Shown piece by piece: positions 59,029 to 64,000 of a stretch of DNA of 64,000 nucleotides. The DNA is taken from positions 247,070,629 to 247,134,628 of the forward strand of contig CAKMRJ010005523.1 in NCBI GenBank assembly GCA_928212115.1, in the 5' to 3' direction. This DNA comes from Lactuca virosa. Lineage: Eukaryota; Streptophyta; Magnoliopsida; Asterales; Asteraceae. A model generated the notes under the pieces. The model was not told the origin of the DNA. It saw only the letters and a list, made by a program, of their open reading frames with translations, and did no database searches. A program made the position numbers and the translations under genes. The number at the start of each line of letters is the position of its first letter. Position 1 is the first letter of the stretch.

Positions 59029-59092
59029 TATTTATAGGGGTGTTGGGGGGGGGGGGGTCCACTCTTCACTGACCGTAAACAGGTTTACGGTC
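59029..59092 (-). promoter_or_regulatory. LTR promoter of G4: palindrome and TATA box
   Basis: GACCGTAAAC and GTTTACGGTC lie 2 nt apart (59071-59092), a perfect 10-bp inverted repeat. On the minus strand CTATAAATA (59037-59029) follows 34 bp downstream, past a run of 13 G/C (59045-59057). Confidence 0.6.
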
Positions 59093-59295
59093 GTAATCTC
59101 ATTTAGACCGCAAATGCTTGATTTTTCGAGATATTCGGGGTTTCCTCGCGCGATTTTTGTTTCAACTCGTAAATAATTAATTAAATATAACTAGATTATT
59201 TTCTAAACCAAAAGTTTGACGGAAAAGTTAACAAATTCGAAATTTTATTAACGAAACTCGCGTAACGGAAACGAACAAAGTTTCGGGTTGTCACA

Positions 59296-59347
59296 TCATC
59301 CCCCCGTTAGAGGGAATTTCGTCCCGAATTCGAACGAGAATACAAAT
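59296..59347 (-). other. Polypurine tract and 3' spacer of G4
   Basis: Minus-strand CTAACGGGGGGATGA ends at the LTR TG, consistent with a plus-strand primer. Confidence 0.7.
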
Positions 59348-59785
59348 CATGGATTAGGAAAGAGATGCGGATATTTCTGTTTCATCTGATCTTCGCGCTC
59401 CCAAGTGAATTCAAGTCCCCGCTTGGCATTCCAAGCGAACCTTCACTATCGGGATGCGACTTTGTTTCGTTCGTTTGACTTCCCGATCCATGATTTCGAC
59501 AGGTTCTTCCACGAAGTTGAGGTTCTCGTTGATTTCAATCTCGTCGAGAGGCATCACAAGTGTCTCATCGGACAGACACTTCTTTAGGTTCGACACGTGG
59601 AAGACAGGATGGATGTTGCTGAGCTCTCGGGGTAACTGAAGTTTGTATGCCACGGGACCGATCCTAGCAAGGATTTCGAACGGTCCAATGTACCTTGGGT
59701 TTAGCTTTCCACGTTTCCCAAAACGTATCATGCCTTTCCAGGGTGAGACCTTTAGAAGGACGCGGTCACCAACCTGGAACTCCAA
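59348..59785 (-). pseudogene. G4 integrase C-terminus and chromodomain
   Basis: The frame 59785-59411 holds VLLKVSPWKG, the GPFEILARIGPVAYKLQLP (GPY/F) region and the start of a chromodomain (IVKVRLE). A one-base shift near 59425 moves the end to another frame with FTWERED, the aromatic chromodomain core, stopping near 59348. Chromodomains steer chromovirus integrases to certain chromatin. Confidence 0.8.
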
Positions 59786-59819
59786 GGGTTTTCGTCTCTT
59801 ATCGGCGTAGCTCTTTTGT

Positions 59820-60758
59820 CTATCTCGTGAGGCTTTCAGTCGTTCTCGGATTTGTATAATTTCTCAGTTGTTCTCGGATGATCTCAGGACCAGTGAGAGT
59901 ACTGTCGGGGACTTGACCCCTGGCTAGCTGCGTGTCACCCACCTCAGCCCAGCACAGAGGGGATCTGCACTTACGGCCATAGAGGGCTTCAAACGGCGCA
60001 GCCTTGATGCTGGTATGGTAGCTGTTGTTGTAGGAAAATTCAACCAAAGGAAGATGAGTGTCCCATGACGCGCCGAAATCGATGACGCAGGCTCTCAACA
60101 TGTCTTCCAAGGTCTGAATTGTTCTCTCACTCTGTCCATCAGTCTGCGGATGATAAGCCGTGCTCATATCCAATTTAGTTCCAAGAGCCTTCTGTAGTGA
60201 TTGCCAGAATCTCGAGGTAAACCTGCTATCTCGGTCGGAGATAATGGATGCAGGTACACCCATGAAGGCGAACTATCTCTTGAATGTAGATTCCGTGAGT
60301 CTCTCCATCTTGAAGTTTTCTTTGATTGGCAGGAAGTGGGCGGACTTCGTTAATCGATCGACAATTACCCAGATGGCATCGTGCCCACTCGGAGATCTGG
60401 GTAACTTGGTGATAAAATCCATGGTTATCCTTTCCCACTTCCACTCAGGTATTTCCGGCTGTTGAAGTAGACCTGAGGGCTTCTGATATTTGACCTTCAC
60501 CTTGGCGCAAGTCAGACACTTGCCCACGAAGGTAGCGATCCCTGCTTTCATGTTTGGCCACCAATAGAGCTGTTTGAGATCCAAGTACATCTTATCCGAA
60601 CCTGGGTGAACGGAGTATTTCGTCTTGTGAGCCTCATTCATGACAACCTCTCTGTACCCGCCGAACTTTGGGGTCCAGATCCGGTTCATGAAATAGTACG
60701 CTCCGTCTCCTTTGACCTCCAAGTTCTTGTCCATTCCTCGCAGTGACTCATTTGCCAC
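59820..60758 (-). pseudogene. G4 integrase
   Basis: Two parts in the same frame (60758-60273 and 60263-59820) separated by a TAG and about 30 bases read in another phase (EIVRLHG), bounded by a loss and a gain of one base. Zinc finger HX..HX..CX2C (HKTKYSVHPG...CLTCAKV); catalytic Asp in MDFITKLP, Asp in ISDRDSRF, Glu in GQSERTIQ all present. A stop after SLTR near 59820 breaks the link to the C-terminal part. Confidence 0.88.
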
Positions 60759-60836
60759 GTTCTCTGGGTTTTAAGGCTTCCAGCTGAGCCTCTCTGATTT
60801 GCGGTTAAATGGAATGGATGGTCATTGTTAGTGCCT

Positions 60837-61340
60837 TCACCTTACGTCCTGAATACTCCTTTCGACTGAGAGGCATCTGCTACCACACACATTGGCCTTT
60901 CCGGGATGATAGCGAATTTCGCACTCGTAGTCACTGAGTAACTCTAACCATCGCCGTTGTCTCATGTTTAACTCCTTTTGATCGAAAATATGTTGCAAGC
61001 TCTTATGGTCGGTGAAGATAGTGCACTTGGTTCCATAGAGATAGTGTCTCCAGATCTTTAACGCAAAGACCACTGCTCCCAACTCTAAATCGTGAGTTGT
61101 GTAATTGACTCGTGTGTTTTCAAACTGCCTCGAGGCATAGGCGATGACCTTTCCTCTCTGCATGAGCACACACCCTAGGCCCTGATTGGATGCATCACAG
61201 TAGACAACGAAGTCTTCTGTCCCTTCGGGCAGGGACAAGATAGGTGCGCTGCATAGGGCCTGCTTCAATGTTTGAAATGCAGTGTCTTGCTTGACTCCCC
61301 AACTAAAGGTTACACCCTTTTTGCGTCAGGGTAGTTAAGG
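60837..61340 (-). pseudogene. G4 RNase H
   Basis: Frame 61268-60837 with VVYCDASNQGLG, YASRQF, THDLELGAVVFALKIWRHYL and FTDHKSLQ, typical gypsy RNase H. The frame shifts near 60900, just where the conserved HPGKANV...LS segment should continue. It adjoins RT upstream through a further shift near 61330. Confidence 0.88.
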
Positions 61341-62085
61341 CTTAGCGATTCGGAGAAGTTCTGGATGAACCTGCGATAATAGCCGCGAGACCCAAGAATT
61401 GCCGGATTTCTGTGGGTGTCTTTGGTGCAGACCAGTTCTCAATCGCCTTGATCTTGGAAGGGTCCACGTGTATTCCTTCCTTGCTAATCACGTGTCCAAG
61501 GAAATTACCTTCCTGATCCAGAATTCGCACTTCGAGAATTTCGCGTATAGCTTTCTTGCCCTTAATGTTTCCAACACCTGCCTTATGCTGTTTATGATCA
61601 TTCTCACTCCGCGAATAGACAAGTATATCGTCGATGAACACAATCACAAACTTGTCTAAGAAAGGGCGGCACACCCGATTCATCAGGTCCATGAATACTG
61701 CCGGTGCGTTGGTAGACCAAAGGGCATTACTACAAACTCGTAGTGTCCATAGCGAGTTCGGAATGCTGTTTTGGGCACATCATTCTCATGAACTCGCAAC
61801 TGATGGTACCCTGATCTTAGATCTATCTTTGAGAAATAACTGGCTCCCTGAAGTTGGTCGAAGAGATCGTCGATTCTGGGTAAGGGATATCGGTTCTTGA
61901 TGGTCAGCTTATTCAGCTCTCGGTAGTCAATGCACATCCGAAAGGATCCATCTTTCTTTTTCACAATAAGATCGGAGCTCCCCAGGGTGAGGAACTCGGC
62001 CTTATGAATCCTTTGCTGATCAGCTCATTGAGCTGACTGGATAATTCTTGCATTTCCGCTGGCGCTAAACGGTAAGGAGACTTAG
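61341..62085 (-). pseudogene. G4 reverse transcriptase
   Basis: 61964-61683 holds DGSFRMCIDYRELN, FSKIDLRSGYHQ (first catalytic Asp) and FVVMPFGL; 61692-61342 continues in another frame with VFIDDILVYS (catalytic Asp pair) and FLGHVIS. A small loss near 61695-61710 shifts the frame between them, and a second disturbed stretch sits near 61560. 62085-61965 is the RT N-terminal linker in broken frames. Confidence 0.88.
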
Positions 62086-62722
62086 CTACGGAGTAGCTCC
62101 GGGGATCAAGTCGATACGAAACTCGACTTGGCGCGTTCGGAGGGATTCCTGGGAGATCTTCAGGGAAGACATCAGGAAGTTGCAGACTTCGGGAAGACTC
62201 TCGAGGTCTTTAACTTTTTGCGTCACGTCTATAACGTGAGCTAGGAATGCATGGCACTCCTTTCGCAGATACTTCCGAGCTTTGATGCATGAAATGATAC
62301 GGAGGTTCGAGCTAGGCTTATCTCCGTAAATCATGAGAGCTTCGCCAGAGGGAAGATTGAGACGGATAGCCTTCTCGAAGCAAAGAATATCAGCACGATT
62401 GGAGCTTAGCCAGTCCATGCCGATAATGACGTCGAAACTCTTGATGGACACAGGCATAAGATTGATAGGAAAAGAATAATTGTCTAGGTAAGAGTACAGC
62501 CTATGAATATGTCGTTAGTGCTCTCCTTCTTTCCGTTAGCCATCTCGACGGTGATGTTTCAGTTAGAGGTTGGGATTTACATTTGATTAGATGTTTGAAT
62601 GTATGACTAACAAAACTCCTCTCCGCACCAGAATCGAAGAGAATGCATGCATAAGAGTTGTCAAGGAGGAACGTACCCGTAACAACGGTAGGATCAGCAA
62701 CTGCTTCCTCCTGGCCCATCAC
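62086..62722 (-). pseudogene. G4 aspartic protease and linker
   Basis: 62722-62501 holds VVTGTFLLDNS and CILFDSGAERSFV (catalytic DSGA). 62457-62086 continues after a frame break with DVIIGMDWLSS and the linker VEFRIDLIPGATP. No intron-like gap before the DSG, unlike G2. Confidence 0.85.
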
Positions 62723-63470
62723 TAGAACTCTCCCTGTATTGCCACCAGTTGTTGCCTTGGGGCAGTTTCTCCTGAAGTGCCCAGCCTCTCCACATCCATA
62801 ACAAGTTTGACCAGCGCCCGCTCCCGGAGCCTGGTTGGTTGGTTGAGCTGGTGTCTCTGCAGTATCGAGCTGTGTGTCCTTTTCTTTCCACAGCTGTTGC
62901 AGCTCAACTCACGGTAGAGTCCGTGATGATGGTGGAAGTTACATTTGTTGCACAGAGGTAGTTTTCCCGCATAACCGCCGGTAGGAGATTGGGTGGTTGG
63001 AAAGCAGTGGGGCAGCAGCAGAGCAACGTGGCCAGTAACACATGAACTGCCACTATTTGTTGTTTCTTGGAGGGCTCATGCGAAGACTGACCCTTCGTTT
63101 GTTACCAAACTTCTTTCTTCCCACCACTTCTTTTGTTGGTTCAGGAGACAGCTGCCACTGTCATCCAATCGATTCCATGATCGATCAGAGTCTGTGCCAG
63201 ATCCTTGGCGCTTTCAAATGTGTCGGCTCGCAGCCAGAATTTCCTTTTGTTGGTTGTGTCAGTCCCCAGATGTACCTTTCGATTTTCTTGCTTTCCGGGG
63301 TGACCATTCCCGGACAGAGGAGAACCAGATCACCGAATCTAGCGGTGTAGGCAGCGATGTCGGAACCCTTCATCTTCAAGTCCGAGTTCGTGCTCAAATT
63401 TTGCAACTTCGCCCCTCGGGCAGTAACTCAGACGAGCTGAGCCTCCTGCAATGTTTACCAACCCATGGCA
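62723..63470 (-). pseudogene. G4 gag, C-terminal part
   Basis: Gag core segment GSDIAAYTARFGDLVLLCPG with SKKIERYIWGL at 63406-63260, then broken frames, then an intact knuckle CYGCGEAGHFRRNC near 62795-62750. A second, degraded knuckle (CNSCGKKRTH) lies near 62905-62870. The N-terminus is cut off by the copia LTR at 63476, whose presumed duplication is TTAGC (63471-63475). Confidence 0.8.
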
Positions 63471-63475
63471 TTAGC

Positions 63476-64000
63476 TGTTGGATTAATGTTAAGTCCATAA
63501 CTATATTTGGTATGTACTTGACCCGCCCGGCATGGTCCATTTGGGTTGCACTTCACCGGCACAATTTATATGGATAGTCTTTTGAGAATAGTATATTTAT
63601 GATTTATATTAATATATTATAAGTTCTAATATATTAATATGGAATCATATTATTTAATTAGTATTGATCAAGAATTAATTTAGAATTAATTAAGTGATCA
63701 AAAAGAACTAATTAAATATGGACTCTTATATATATGGAATGGGCCAAGTTCATTTAGGTTGGGCTAAGCTTTCATGGATGGTCCATGGAGCTTTTAACCC
63801 ATGGATCCTATGTAAATGAAAGGGTCATGGGTATTAGGGTTTACAATGATGTAACCCTAATCCTCCATAATATATAAAGGGTCCTTGGCTCACAAAATTG
63901 GCACAAGTGTGTGAAAATAAGAGTGGGCCGATTTTAGTGTGCATACATATTCTCTCAAGTTCTTCCAAGGTGTTTTGGTGATTTGTGATTCCATTTGAGG
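63476..64000 (+). mobile_element. Copia LTR (C5), 5' part, leaving the window
   Basis: Starts TGTTGGATTAATG and matches, inverted, the solo LTR 13726-14487 with a few changes over 525 bp. TATATAAAGG near 63871 is a likely promoter. It interrupts G4 gag. Whether a whole element or a solo LTR follows cannot be seen. Confidence 0.9.

Larger units (their letters stand above)
57079..59295 (-). mobile_element. 3' LTR of gypsy G4
   Basis: 2217 bp, minus-strand ends TGTGACAACCC (59295) and GGGGTGTGACA (57079). The polypurine tract is on its right, so it is the 3' LTR. Contains a perfect inverted repeat upstream of TATA (59071-59092; TATA 59037-59029) and a 42-bp array (58670-58850). It interrupts the C4 tail; possible duplication CAAGT at 57074-57078, the other side being out of view. 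Confidence 0.85.

Overview
The window is plant nuclear DNA made almost entirely of LTR retrotransposons inserted into one another, with a few small DNA elements. No intact host gene could be supported. The organism is most likely a eudicot with a large genome. The dense actcgacgagt-type LTR repeats recall the lettuce/daisy family (Asteraceae), but that attribution is an impression from memory. Names used here: copia elements A, B, X, C2, C3, C4, C5; gypsy elements G1 to G5.

Layout. 1-7847 is a minus-strand Ty1/copia block: a truncated LTR, a broken gag-pol (B), one full LTR, then the leader and gag start of a second copy (A) running off the left edge. It interrupts a Ty3/gypsy element (G1), whose decayed RT-RNaseH-integrase-chromodomain region and 3' LTR fill 7848-11941. 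11942-15520 is a minus-strand copia gag (X) with its 5' LTR and a solo LTR inserted in it (CAAAT target duplication). 15521-17531 is the 5' LTR and leader of a minus-strand gypsy (G5). 17532-24049 holds simple repeats, a hAT-type MITE with an 8-bp duplication, a 313-bp tandem repeat, an LTR fragment and about 2 kb with no recognised content.

24050-49002 is a nest. The outermost gypsy, G2, has its 5' LTR at 24050-25950, gag at 34418-35527 and protease at 48179-49002. C2 (26558-34232, GTTAG duplication) and G3 (35528-48178) are inserted in G2. C3 (42262-46731), almost intact and with 133-bp LTRs, is inserted in the 3' LTR of G3. 49003-49524 is a foldback element. 49525-54940 ends in a Helitron-like terminus. 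55667-57078 is a copia 3' end, and 57079-63475 is a minus-strand gypsy (G4) carrying gag, protease, RT, RNase H, integrase and chromodomain remnants. A further copia LTR (C5) starts at 63476 and leaves the window.

The most striking pattern is shared by gypsy LTRs of clearly different sequence. Each full LTR has an array of short inverted-repeat motifs just upstream of its TATA box, and all have a second array further in. Three families also share a hairpin with compensatory base changes. All except G4 share a consensus splice donor and acceptor enclosing a family-specific minisatellite. The motif sequence differs between families while the layout is kept.
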